Position numbers and translations under genes: made by a program. From contig NC_089742.1 of the NCBI RefSeq assembly GCF_040412425.1, positions 75,827,125-75,891,124 of the forward strand: a stretch of 64,000 bases of DNA, in the 5' to 3' direction. The stretch is from Macrobrachium rosenbergii. Taxonomy: Eukaryota > Arthropoda > Malacostraca > Decapoda > Palaemonidae. The notes under the pieces are model-generated. The model was not told where the DNA came from. It was given only the letters and a program-made list of their open reading frames with translations, and made no database searches. This document shows positions 1 through 11,975 of this stretch, piece by piece. Position 1 is the first letter of the stretch. Each line of letters starts with the position of its first letter.

Positions 1-14
1 TAACTTACTCTGTT

Positions 15-790
15 TATAGAGGCATTAACTCACTGGGTTTTGCACTACGCCAGGAGTTGCCACTGTAAATTTGCTGCTATTATTTTCTTACAAAGATATG
101 AACTCACTGGGTTTTACGCCCGGCCATAGGCTGCCTTTACAAGTTTCTTTTTTACATAGGCATTAACTTACTATGTTTTACGCTGTGCCAGAGTTTGCCT
201 CTGTAAATTTTAAAGATTTTTTTTCCTTACAAAGACATTAACTCACGGGGTTTGACGCCGCGCCAGAGAGAACTTTTGCAACATTATTTTTTACAGAGGC
301 ATTATCTTATGGGGTTTTACGCTGCTCCAAAAGTTGCCTGTGTAATGTTTTTCTTACAGAGGCATTAACTTTTGGGGTTTTACACCGCATCAGAGGTTGT
401 CTCTGTGAATTTTTTGTTTTCTTACAAAGGCATGGGGCTTTAAGCCTCGCCAGAGGTTGCCTTTGCAAGCTTCTGCTTTGCAGAGGCATTAACTTACGGG
501 GTTTTACGCCGTTCCAGAGGTTGCCTCTGTAAATTTTATTTTACAGAGGATTAACATATCAGGTTTTTCGCCGCGCCAGGGTTGCCTCTGCAAATCTTTT
601 TTCTTACAAAGGCGTTAACTTACAGGGTTTTACGCCGTGCCAGAGGTTGCCTTTGTAAGTTATTTTTTTTACAGATGGATTAACCTGCGGGGTTTTACAC
701 TGCACCAGAGGTTGCATTTGCAAGTTTCTGTTTTACAGAGGCATTAACTTCCAGGGTTTTACGCCGCACCAGAGGTTGCCACTGTGTTGT
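15..790. repeat. 60-74 bp minisatellite, 12 degenerate copies
   Basis: A unit with the core GGGGTTTTACGCCGC-GCC recurs about 12 times, with cores near 38, 108, 172, 246, 312, 374, 434, 497, 560, 623, 690 and 755. Most units also hold CAGAGG-TTG-CCTCTG, a short perfect hairpin. A second inverted pair, CCTCTGTAAA...TTTTACAGAGG, spans unit borders. No frame is open across the array, so it is read as non-coding satellite-like DNA. Its left edge may lie outside the window. Confidence 0.85.
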
Positions 791-1740
791 GTGTGGGACT
801 GAGTGAGGGCTAGTTTTTACTTCGTCTTAGAGGTTGCTTTTGGATTGATTAGATTTCAAATTTGGATGTTAATATCATCCACTATTGGTTGAAGCTGATC
901 TTTGTTTCTGATGCCAAGTCGAATTATGCAATCCAAGGGTTGTATTTTAGTAAACTGACTCTTTGCTATTTCTTCATCTTTTTCTTCATTTGTCCCCTCG
1001 TAGTTTCTTGATCGTCCTCAGGAGCTCTTCTTCTCCCCTGTGTTGTCTTCCATGTATGTGACCGTTCAGATGCGCTTTCAGGATCAGATCTTGTCTGTGA
1101 GTTCCGAGGACTTGTTACCTTGTATTCAGTGCCTTTCTTAAGTCGAGTTTTACAATAAGACGCGTTGTCTCTTGGACTTCCGAAGGCTTCGAGACTATCT
1201 CCAGGTTCTGCAGTCTTTGGATTTGTTGCACATTACTAAAGCACAAAGCTGGGCAGAGAAGGAATCGGATTTAGTCCTTACTGGAGACGAAAGGCTTCGG
1301 AATTTCTTCGAGGGGAGACAATATTCTTCGACATCACCCTCACATTCCCTGGAGGGAAGCAGATCCGACAGGAACCCTTCTTCCGAGTTATTAGTCGAAC
1401 TTTTGGGATGAAGTTGCCAGCACGAAGTTACATCATCCACATATGTTTCGTATATATAACTTTATATGGGAAAACTGTCCTCATTCCGTGAATATCCATG
1501 AGAACCTTTGGTCGCCTTCCAAACGTAAGGTGTGGATCCTAGTTTTAATTTCCATATTTTACGGGTAATCACTTTTGGAAGTTCGTCTTGGCAGCTTATA
1601 GGCAGGTTTTCTGTTGTCTTCAAAGTTTTTCTGATTTACGGAACATATATAGCAAGTTACTCACTATTTTTAAGAAATTTGTCGTACTGTTCATAAGTTT
1701 ACTTTGGAAAAAATCTTCCGAAACTAAAGATATTCCCTAG
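791..1740. other. Unassigned region with one weak open frame
   Basis: No repeat family was recognised here. On the + strand a frame is open from 1142 to 1411 (about 89 codons, stop TGA at 1409-1411). Its composition is mixed rather than simple-sequence, and it has no ATG near its start. A shorter open stretch in another frame runs from about 1056 to 1139. No motif was recognised. It could be an exon or a decayed element, or chance. Confidence 0.25.
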
Positions 1741-1761
1741 TTTTCTCTTTGGCCAGTGATC

Positions 1762-1842
1762 GCACACTCACACACACACACACACAAACACACACGCACA
1801 CACACACACACATATATATATCTATATATATAAATATATATA
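1762..1842. repeat. (CA)n-(TA)n compound microsatellite
   Basis: Imperfect CA repeats pass into TA repeats. The frame crossing it encodes only a His-Thr then Ile-Tyr run. Confidence 0.95.
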
Positions 1843-3606
1843 AGCAATGTTACTCCAAGCAACCTTCTCGTAACCTGTATATCTCACTCTTCAATAACAA
1901 GTCATCGGCGACCTTAAATTTCTATCATGAAACTAGAAACCATTTACTCCATATGTTTTACCAATAATGTCATCATTTTATTATCAAATGAGCCCATGAA
2001 CCTCTTTTAGTCTGCGCTCTTTTCCATGAGTACAATAATCATTATTCCATGTCTGATATTTCCATTAGGCATATTAGCTTTTATTGAAAAGCTTACTTTT
2101 TGCATTCGAGGAATGGTTTTCCGATGCATATCATTAGCGAGAGAGCTCTAATTGCGGTAAGCGATGCTTTTAGTCTAGACTCAATCTCTTTTCATTTTGT
2201 AGTCAGAATTACATTTTTCAGCCTTCACTGATTTTCTTCCTTGTTCATAACCTACGGTTCTTGAAATCTAGATTAAATTTTGGATATATTTCGAAGCACC
2301 ATCATCAATAAAGCCAACAGTCATACAGTCTTTCCTTATTTTGGCTCTCAGTATCGGCAAGTATTCAATAAAACGCAGGTATATTCCATGCCAACTTATT
2401 ACTATTTATCTGAAGTATTGCGATAGATTTAATATAGAGCTTTAAAATCACTTAAAAAAATTATGACTGAATCAGTATTCGGCAATCAAATAGCATCGCT
2501 CAGAGTGATCTTTCTGGAATAATATAACACACAAAAGAAAACTATTGACCCACCGTTTTCTCTGCCACTTTCTCTGTCTTTCTCTTCTTTTGTTAATGAT
2601 ATACGTAAGGTTCTACCCAACTACGTAAAACGGAGATTGTACTGATTCGCGTTTCCCCTTGTACAGAACTGAAATAGCTTGTGCAGAAGTGAACTTAATC
2701 GTATTTTTCTTCAGTGTGGACATTGGCCCATGTCTTTGCTTATGGGATACTTTTTTTTTTCTTTAGGATGAAAATCTTGTCAGTGACTACCCCCAAAATA
2801 ACTGGGATTATCAAGAAATCCTTTCAAATGTTATGAGCAAAACCCAACTGATCTGAATCAGATGAGAACACAGAAAGAGATGAGGCTCAGAATAGCAAGT
2901 GTATCAAGAAGTGGAGCTTTCCACTTACTTAGAGGAGCAAGATATGGACAAAATATCCGTCTAAAATAGATAACCCCTCTTGTTTTTCACTGATCATTCT
3001 TAAAAATTCGCAAAATGAGAAAAATGTATATCAAATTGTATCAACGTAAAAAGAAAATTGATAATTTACTGTAATAGAAAACTCTACAGCAGCCATTGAT
3101 AACGAAAAGTATAATTACTTTTTCAGAATTGTTAAAGCATTAACTATGATAACCATTATAATGATGAGAAAATTCATCGTAAAATAAGTAAAAGTTAAAC
3201 AAATCCTTTAAAATCCTGACGGCTGTCACACTACGTGGTAGTTAATAGGTATAAAACTCCAACCCAAAAACTTATGTGGCTGTAGTTGGTACCGTATGAT
3301 TATTTGGTGGCATACCTCAGGACTAAACCAGAAAACTGGTTTGGATTCAGCTATGAGGGGAAATGACAGTCAGCGATTAAAGATGCTTGTAAGAGTAACA
3401 TATCTTGGTGCAAATGGGCCTGCTCAGCAGCGGCGGGCCGACATCTGGCTCGAATTTGGTAGTGAGCCTAGTGCCGAGCAGCGCCAGTCAGCAGCGGTGC
3501 CGACATGTGACTTGGACAAGGGAGTCAACCTGTGTGTGTCTAGACCCCAGAAACTGGTCACCATCCACTGGCTCTGATCTCTTGATTGATTTCGTTTACA
3601 ATGTAG
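1843..3606. other. Unassigned AT-rich DNA with a GC-richer patch
   Basis: Nothing recognisable was seen on either strand up to 3290. From about 3410 to 3560 the sequence is clearly GC-richer (GCAGCGGCGGGCC and similar) and has two overlapping open frames of 79-93 codons. Neither has a known motif. Confidence 0.3.
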
Positions 3607-4276
3607 GTTTCACCGCTTCTATTGTGCAGGCTAGTGGTTCTTGAACAATTTTGGGCATAGGACCAACATACTTCTGTACTAATATGTCAATGACCATATC
3701 TGGGAATAATAGCTTAATATTCTTAAAATCAAGGCACCTTGGCCACAAAAAACTTTACTTAATTGAAAGTACCTTTAAGAAGCAGACTTCGTTTATGAAA
3801 TAGCTATCTTATAAAAAGCATTTAATTTTGAATAAAAAAAAATATTATTTGGACTCTGTAACTGTGGATGCCAAAAAAAAAAAAAAAAACTATTGCGTCT
3901 CTAGTATTAAATTCATATTAACATTCAGCTTGATAAGAAAACTGTTTCCAGTTGTAATTAATTTGATTATTCCCTGGAGCAATTGAATTTCTTACAACTG
4001 GAAACACTTAGTATTCTTAACAAGCTGAATGTTAATATGAATATAATACTAGTAACGCAACAGTTTTTTCTGGTCTCCACAATTACAGAGTCCATGTAGT
4101 ATTTCATAAATGAAGTCTGCTCCTTAAAGATACTTTGAATCAAATAAAGTTTTTTGTGACCAAGGTGCCTTGATTTTGAGAATATTAAGCTAATATTCCC
4201 AGATGCGGCCATTGACACATTAGTACAGAAGTATGTTGGTCCTATGCCCAAAATTGTATATAAAACCGATGAAACA
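3607..4276. repeat. Large imperfect inverted repeat (foldback)
   Basis: The left arm (about 3607-3957) and right arm (about 3992-4276) are reverse complements with scattered mismatches and indels, around a 34-base loop. The outermost clear match is CAATTTTGGGCATAG at 3646 against CTATGCCCAAAATTG ending at 4256. A weaker match continues outward to about 3607 and 4276. An A-rich insertion near 3830-3890 is present only in the left arm. Confidence 0.85.
4065..4251 (-). pseudogene. Possible packaging-ATPase-like fragment in the foldback arm
   Basis: The right arm is open on the - strand for 94 codons, and the left arm keeps the same reading on + with several substitutions and an earlier stop. 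The peptide has a phenylalanine-serine block, then Arg-His-Leu-Gly, then a hydrophobic strand ending Tyr-Leu-Ile-Gln. This order resembles the C-terminal sensor strand of the FtsK/HerA-type packaging ATPases of Polinton/Maverick and adintovirus-like elements. No Walker A or Walker B motif is present. The assignment rests on short motif spacing only and could be chance. Confidence 0.25.
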
Positions 4277-5115
4277 AAAATATCTGTTTAAGCTTCTTAT
4301 CATTCTTCCTAGTAGTTTTTTTTTCAGTCACAAAAAGCAATCGAAAACTTATATATCTTTTCTTTTCGCTACTTAAACCATTGATTCCCAATGTTTGGTT
4401 CTCTGTAACGAAATGTGTGATTCTTTCCGATAGATGTTTTCAAAAGATATCCAGCTAATTTTCCTAAGTTTTTGACAAAAACTAGTTTTATCGTTTCAGC
4501 ATTACAGCTTTCTTGAAAAAAAAGTTAAAAAAAAATACTATAGTCTTAAAATGAAATTCCCTTTTATGAAAAGGAAAGGTGATGAATATGAGAAGAGATA
4601 TTTGCTAATCATAGTCTTTGATATCCCACTGGAGACTCAAAAAACGACTCATGGAAGTCAAATGAAGCTCTGAGAGAGAGATATATATATACACTTCTAG
4701 GCATTAGATGATTACCATTCACTTTATTATTTTTTTCCATTTATGAAGGCACTTAAACTGGTTGACAAATTTTCATTAGTAGGCCCTAAAAGATTGACAA
4801 AAAAGGAAAAGTGTGCTGTATTTAGAAAGAAAAAAATTATCCAGCCCATTTCTACGTTATGGTATGATAAGGGTTCTCTCCATGAAATGTAGTAAAAAAA
4901 AAAAAAGAAATTATTTCGAATGTCATTACTGTCTTATGAGGTCCTCCTGTGTAAGGAGTTATGTCTTTTCTAGAAAATGTGGCGAAGAAACAGTGAAGCA
5001 AGACTATTTATATTCTTGTCCTGTTAACAAAAAATTAAGATTTTCATTATTTTCAAGACTTATTACTTAACAAGTGAAATGTGACGTAGACGAAATATAT
5101 GCAGAATAGTATATC
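4277..5115. other. Unassigned AT-rich DNA
   Basis: No element, RNA gene or motif was recognised. An 85-codon open frame at 4813-5070 is lysine- and serine-rich, crosses an A-run, and has no recognisable domain. Confidence 0.3.
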
Positions 5116-5116
5116 T

Positions 5117-5430
5117 TTGTCTGTCCCTTCGCACTTTTCTGTCCGCCCTGAAATCTTAAAAACTACCGAGGCTAGAGGGCTGCAAATTAGTATGTTGATC
5201 ATCCACCCTCCAATCATCAAACATAACAAATTTCAGCCTTCTAGCCTCAGTGGTTTTTATTTTATTTAAGGTTAAAGTTAGCCATGATCGGGCGTCTGAC
5301 GTCGCTATAGGTGCCTTGGCTGAAAGTTTCATGGGCCGTGGCTGAGCGTTTCATACAGCATTATATGCTGTACAGAAAACTTGATTGCGCCGAAGAAACT
5401 TGGGCGCATTTTTCACTTATTCTTATTCTT
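5117..5430 (+). repeat. Element A, copy 1
   Basis: This is a member of the short folded family also found near 14.8, 15.8, 19.2, 23.2, 30.2 and 56.1 kb. Order of blocks: a CTGTCCGCC-type head; a central hairpin whose arms are AAAACTACTGAGGCTAGAGG and its complement, around a GATCATCCACCCTCCAATCATC loop region; GGTTAAAGTTAGCCATGATC; a GCCGTGGCTGAAAGTTTCAT block; TACAGCATTATACGCTGTA; and a GCGCCGAAGAAACTTCGGCGC-type hairpin before TTTTTACTTG. The 5' head hairpin is missing here. Confidence 0.85.
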
Positions 5431-6364
5431 AGTTTAAAAAAAAAGAATAAAAAAAAGAAATGTGTAGTTGTACTTATGCGAACAATTACTGGCAGTGGAT
5501 TCCAAGTTTGTATGACTTTCCCCTTTCGCTTTCATCACTCTATTCCTAGTTTCGAGATGGAGATTGAAAAGAAGAGTGTAAATTTAATTGTTTTCTTTTT
5601 ACATAGACGCTTAACAGTTTGCCAGGTACAAATTTTGTGATATTATTTTTCCATGGAGTCGCTGATGCCATTAACTTCTTTACTGACGGGTAGTAAAAGG
5701 AGAAAGAGAGAGAGAGAAAAAAAAAAACTTTATCTTGCAAACGAGAACTAGTCTATAACGCAGCTGTTGACTGAGATATCAGTCCCTAATTGAACCAGCT
5801 GGCTTTTTATGCCACGCCAGGGAAGTCTAACGAGAATACCTTTTAGATCTCGTTGCAACATTTCAATAACACAAAGCTCGAGGATGTGCTCGTAAAGAAC
5901 GGGTGTTGGGGGGGCGGGGTGGGGAGAGAGGGGAAAGGCGTAGGAATGGTTAGCACAATAAATTATGTAAAACTACGAGGAAGGAAAATAAAAAAAGAAT
6001 CGAAGGGGGGGCGATACTTTCATCTTTATCTTGGAGCTAAAAAGACTTTATTCTGGTTCTAAAACGTCTTGTTATAGTGATAGTATCAAATACGTACAGT
6101 GCATGGGACCTAACGGTCACATTCGCCTGATCTAAATTAACGGAACGGCCAATACGAAAGGACGTGAGATTAGCAGATAAGAACTTGGCCGCCTTGGAAC
6201 TTTCTATTTTCGTTCTCCAATAATAATTCAGTGGTTGATTTAGACAACCTACTAAAAAAACATTAGGGAATCGGGAAGATAAGGGATCGCAGCGTGTTCC
6301 TGTTTTATAAACATAATAATATTTCATGAGATAGAAATGCATGCTGAACTCATTTTTTGGAAAC
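5431..6364. other. Unassigned DNA with low-complexity patches
   Basis: A GA-rich tract lies near 5695-5725 and G-rich tracts near 5905-5935 and 6004-6012. No gene or repeat family was recognised. Confidence 0.3.
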
Positions 6365-6662
<298 letters not shown>

Positions 6663-8181
6663 TACATATATTCCTTCTTACTAAGATTTGATCTGTATTG
6701 CGAAATCTACTCAAATTGATTATGTGAATATGTGTATAATAATGTGACTGAAACGAGTCACCTTACTTCTTTCACGATAAAAGAGAATCTCCGGTGTGTC
6801 AAGGCTGTTCAGAAAAGTTATAGGAAAAGTCTTTCCTACCGACTTCACCATAATGTTTATATTCTCGGTCATTTGCATATTTATATACGTGTTTATATAA
6901 TAATGACTGAATAAGGAGCCATCAAAGAACAGCCATTGGATCGCGTTACGAGGACGACAGCAATGCCGACGTCTCTTGCAGTGTTGCCACATTTCCACAC
7001 CACTGACTTCCACACTTCCCTAAATTTTAGATTCATTCAACCATCGGTAAAATGTAATGTATATAAAACAAATATATGCTTTCCTTCACGGTCTAAAGAT
7101 GATTTCCCGTAAACTTCCATTATCAAGTGAATCACAATAATTTTTTACATTTATTAAAACAATTTTAAACAGACTTAAGTTACCTTAATTTGATGGAAAC
7201 CTAAAGCTGTCACTCTGTTGTCGTCTGTATGCGACGTGTCAATCAAGACATCGCTCGTCGATCGACTTCTGCTGCTTCATAATTCGGCTAAAACAAACAT
7301 TCTTTGATGGCTTTTGATTCGGTTATTATTGTATGAATATATATGCAAATGACCGAGGATATAGGTCAGTGAATCATACAATATAAGAAAATAATATTTT
7401 TGACCACGATAAACCCCTAAAAAGAGTGTGGAATTTTTTCCACACTTAGTGTGGCAGACCGAAAAATGAAGACGCTACTTTTGCACCGGATCATGTTGTG
7501 CATCAAACCTTCCACACCGGACGCGACATTTCTACGTTTCAGCAACACTGGTTTCTTGTTATATTTCTGAGAAAAAGAATTTTGTAAGAGAATGTCGGTA
7601 CCGTTAAGTTTATAACAATTAAGAAACAATGGAAAGAAAAAGCCAATGAAGGCAATTTAAGAGCATACGCACTCACGGTGGTGCTCTATATTCCATGTCT
7701 TCCCCTGGTCTAATCATCAGTTGTCCAAACTCATAGCAAGTGTTGTTCATGAATGGGAGTCTCAGACACGTAAGTACTGGATACCACAAAGACTTCCTCT
7801 GCTCAATGATGCTCCTCATATAAACTGATGAGGTATTTTGCATTTTTACCTTCATCAGGTGTTTATAATATTGTTTTGTTTCCAGTAGATATCAGAAAGG
7901 AGAGTACACTCATCTTAAATTACAATATATTGTAATCGGGTGTTGTCTATTTTTCTTCAGCACGTAAAACAATTCAGATAGGTCTTAAGAGAACTAATTC
8001 TTGAAAAATATAGTGAAATGCAATACCACAGTTAGGTCTGAAAACACTTTCTAGGCTCAATGCCTCTCAAGACAAAAAAGGTGGGGAGGGGGAGAATATT
8101 TAAACAGAAAGAAAACATGGTTTTATTGATAATTAAAATATCAGCACCATTATTAACTTATACACAGACACACACGGACAA
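6663..8181. other. Unassigned DNA with small inverted repeats
   Basis: No gene was recognised. About 50 bases around 6862-6913 (CTCGGTCATTTGCATAT) reappear inverted at 7321-7366. A 9-bp perfect hairpin, AGTGTGGAA-TTTT-TTCCACACT, lies at 7425-7446, followed directly by CCACAC-TTA-GTGTGG at 7440-7454. Confidence 0.5.

Positions 8182-8182
<1 letters not shown>

Positions 8183-8252
<70 letters not shown>
8183..8252. repeat. (TA)n array left of the Tc1-like element
   Basis: About 70 bases of TA. Together with 9647-9713 it appears to be one array split by the transposon. Confidence 0.95.
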
Positions 8253-8258
<6 letters not shown>

Positions 8259-8272
8259 CACACACATATATA

Positions 8273-9644
8273 CCGGGTGTTTCGAAATTAGAGGGCCCCC
8301 TCCACGGAACAAATGGAAAGTTATGAAGTTTTCTTATATAGCCGATCTCTAAGTACATTATTTTAAGTTTCTTTTAAGTTATTTTTCATTTTACATTTCT
8401 TGTATTTTCAGACTGGGTGACGGAGTTAGATACAGCCATGGCTAACGACTCGGAGGAAATCAGATGGGTTGACCGAATCCGGGCTATAACCTTCAGAGAG
8501 ACCAGGGATGCTGGCGCATCCTTTATTTCACGTTCCTGGATAGCTAAAGTACATTAAAAGAGATGAATCCTTTGTTAAAAGAAACTGGAACAAAAATCCA
8601 TATGACTATCATCACGAAAAGAGTGAGAATCTTGGATAGCCTGAAGTCCTTTCTTAGGAGTCAAAAGACTTCATAGCTGAGAAGTGGGTAGACCAAGAAA
8701 GTCTTTACGTAAATTGGCGCTCGAACTAGATACAAAAAGGGGAAAGAAGAGAAGTTATAGTGCTGCATATCCTGAGTTGAAAAAATCTGGTGTCAAGCCA
8801 TTTCATGTTATCAGCAAGCCCAATATCACTCAGCAACAGAGAGAAGACCGTGCATGGTTTTGTGGTTCATTTCTTAAAGATTGGGATGAAGCTGACTTTC
8901 TCCATGGTGCCACATCAGATGAATTCTTCATTTACACAGTCAGGAAGCCAAATCATAAAAATGACATCATTTGGGCTGCAAACTTAGAAGATATCAGCGA
9001 TGATGTGTGCTATCGCCAAGTTGTGAAATTTCCGGATTGTTTGGGAATTTTTCTCTGTTTCACAGCCAAACAGTTAATGTGGATCATCAAAGAAAAAGGA
9101 CAGTCATGGAATGGCGAATACTTCAAAGAAACTGTGCTTACTGGTGGAGTATTTCCTTTCCTCAAAGATCCTGAAAATGTGTTATCTGTTGAAGAAGTCA
9201 CATTTTTGCATGATAAGGCACCATGTTTCAAGGCTCTTCAGACACAGGAGCTGCTTCGAAACAGTGGCATCAATTTCTTGTCAAGCGAATTTCCAGATAG
9301 CTGCCCTGACCTTAATGTGTGTGAAAACATTGGTAGTATCTTAAAGGATCATGTTGAAGCAAACACAGTGAAATATGACGGTATACCAAGCCTCGACGAC
9401 CTGTGAAGAGAGGTGACCGAAGTGCTCAGGGAAATGGAGTTTGAGTCTCAGCTTTTTTGTGATTTGCTGAAATCATACCCCTCAAGAATGCATGCTGTGG
9501 TACAGGCAGATGGAGGCCACACAAAATATTAAATACTCAGAGAGAAACTTAAGTAAATACCTGTTCTGAATTACTTTTGTTTTTGTCCATATCAATTTTA
9601 GTTTATGCTGTAGAGGGGGGGGCCTCTAATTTCGAAACATCCTG
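8273..9644 (+). mobile_element. Tc1/mariner-superfamily transposon, 1.37 kb
   Basis: Terminal inverted repeats of about 30 bp bound the element: the left starts CCGGGTGTTTCGAAATTAGA and the right ends TCTAATTTCGAAACATCCTG. Each end is flanked by TA (8271-8272 and 9645-9646), the target duplicated by this superfamily. The element carries one decayed transposase gene in + orientation. Both outer flanks are (TA)n, so it probably landed in a TA array. Confidence 0.93.
8438..9406 (+). pseudogene. Tc1-like transposase, inactivated
   Basis: A first ATG at 8438 opens a DNA-binding-domain-like frame that stops after about 40 codons. The reading then shifts, and the main open part runs 8684-9406. Visible there are Gly-Arg-Pro-Arg-Lys, the usual linker of the two helix-turn-helix domains; Ser-Asp-Glu where the first catalytic Asp lies; a His-Asp-Lys-Ala-Pro-Cys block in place of the family's Gln-Asp-Gly-Ala-Pro-Cys-His, which holds the second Asp; and Pro-Asp-Leu-Asn followed by Glu-Asn, holding the third acidic residue. 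This is the D,D,E arrangement of Tc1 transposases. The N-terminal frameshift and stops mean no full protein can be made. Confidence 0.9.

Positions 9645-9646
<2 letters not shown>

Positions 9647-9713
<67 letters not shown>
9647..9713. repeat. (TA)n array right of the Tc1-like element
   Basis: About 64 bases of TA directly after the right terminal repeat. Confidence 0.95.
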
Positions 9714-10426
<713 letters not shown>

Positions 10427-10431
<5 letters not shown>

Positions 10432-10875
10432 TTCTGTGAACTCTTCTTCATCATTAATTTAAATGGCATAACCATATCGTCTGAATTTAGTCAGACACTC
10501 ACGTTCCTGTCATTTAAATCATAAGCCTTATTAACATTTCACTCCCAGAAAATATTAAATATTTCTGTTATTTCTAGTGTTGCTGAGTGATGCCTGAGGC
10601 GATTAACATTTCGAATCCTATAAAAACAAGCTTAGTTATTTTACACCCCTTTAAGTATATACTTGGAAGTATTTGGTGAATCTGTATTTTCAATTTTAGT
10701 ATTTTTCTCAAAATATTCCATAATGTGATAGGAATAAAATCCATTCGCAACGTATTTCCATTGTTTTGTGATTTGGCGACAACCGCTAACTCAGTTTACT
10801 AAGATAATTTGTCATTTTAGTAAAACTATTGATATAATAATGAAGTTATTTAATAATCGAAAGGTATCACACATG
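10427..10875. other. Unassigned AT-rich DNA
   Basis: Nothing recognisable was seen on either strand. Confidence 0.3.
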
Positions 10876-11395
10876 CAGCAAATTCGCTGAATTTCTCTAA
10901 TTATATATTTATCTGCACAAATTGCACGGAATTCTATTGCAATTATACGTAAATAAACCAAATATACAAAATTTTATTACGTATATATTTACCTGCAATG
11001 CATTCGTGGAATTTTATGAAGATTTAAATAAAATAAAATATGATACACCGATTTTTAAAAATTTACACTTAAATGTACCAAATGTACGACACCTTGTTTA
11101 TTTTACATTCAACACAACCAGATACACGGAATTTTATTAATCTACATAGAATTGTACCAAATCCGCGGAATTTTTTTCAATTTGCACTTAACTGTGCCAA
11201 ATACAAGGATTTGTGTTGAATTAGCATTTAAGCTTTCCAAATGCCGGGAATTTGCATCAAATTTACATCTAACTGCAGCAAATATACGCCTTGCATTTAC
11301 ATTTAGGTACTGGAAATACACGGAATTTTATTGAATATCTATTTAACCTAACCAAATTAATCTAATTACATTAAGTTTATACATCTAACTTTCCC
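10876..11395. repeat. 40-bp degenerate minisatellite, about 13 units
   Basis: A block like CCAAATACACGGAATTTTATT followed by an AT-rich ACATTTAACTGTA-type spacer recurs about every 40 bases. Clear units begin near 10960, 11118, 11156, 11196, 11237, 11277 and 11311. Units are strongly diverged. Two short open frames across it (72 and 60 codons) reflect the period and are not taken as genes. Confidence 0.75.
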
Positions 11396-11689
11396 AAACG
11401 CCATCTTTCATGTGGTAATGCACATTGAAAGAGAAGAAAGAATGATGTCGCTCAGAGGTAGTTTAGAATAAAAGAAACCTCATTATTGAAATTATTATAA
11501 TTAGATTTCTCGCATCCTGTCAGGCAAATCTAATCGCAATATAAACTTGCCAAAGACCGCGAAGATTTTAAACAAACGTTTAATGATTGCAGTAAGACCT
11601 CTGACTTAATCTTTCCTTAGAGTTATCACAAAGCCTTCATATAACTTAACAGGGAATGAATACTGAGTCTTGCAGAAATTGTTAGCTTG
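11396..11689. other. Unassigned AT-rich DNA
   Basis: No feature was recognised. Confidence 0.3.
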
Positions 11690-11975
11690 AAAAATATCAT
11701 TAAAACTGATAGCACTGAGCACTGTAGGCATTACTTAAGGTTCATCGCAGAGTTCCTTCGGTCCCTATCTGCAACCCCCTTTCATTCCTTTTACTGTACC
11801 TCCATTCATATTCTCTTTCTTCCATCTTGCTATCACCTCTCTTAACATTCGCTTTATAGTGCAACTGCGAGTTTTCCTCCTGTTACACCTTTCCAACCTT
11901 TCTACTCCCAATTTCCGTTTCAGCGCTGAATAACCTCATAAGTTCCAGAACTTGGCCTTTGGCCTAAGTTCTGTA
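11690..11975 (-). repeat. Interspersed repeat C, copy 1
   Basis: Read on the - strand it shows TATGAGGTTATTCAGCGCTG, AGTAGAAAGGTTGGAAAGG, GCAGTTGCACTATAAAG, GAATATGAATGGAGGTACAG and AAGTAATGCCTACAGTGC. The same blocks in the same order occur on + at 25920-26225 and, more diverged, at 13975-14310. It has no coding capacity and the class is unknown. Confidence 0.8.

Noticed and set aside
15..790. CRISPR array
   Set aside because: Repeats are diverged, directly abutting and in eukaryote-type sequence; there are no unique equal-length spacers and no cas genes.
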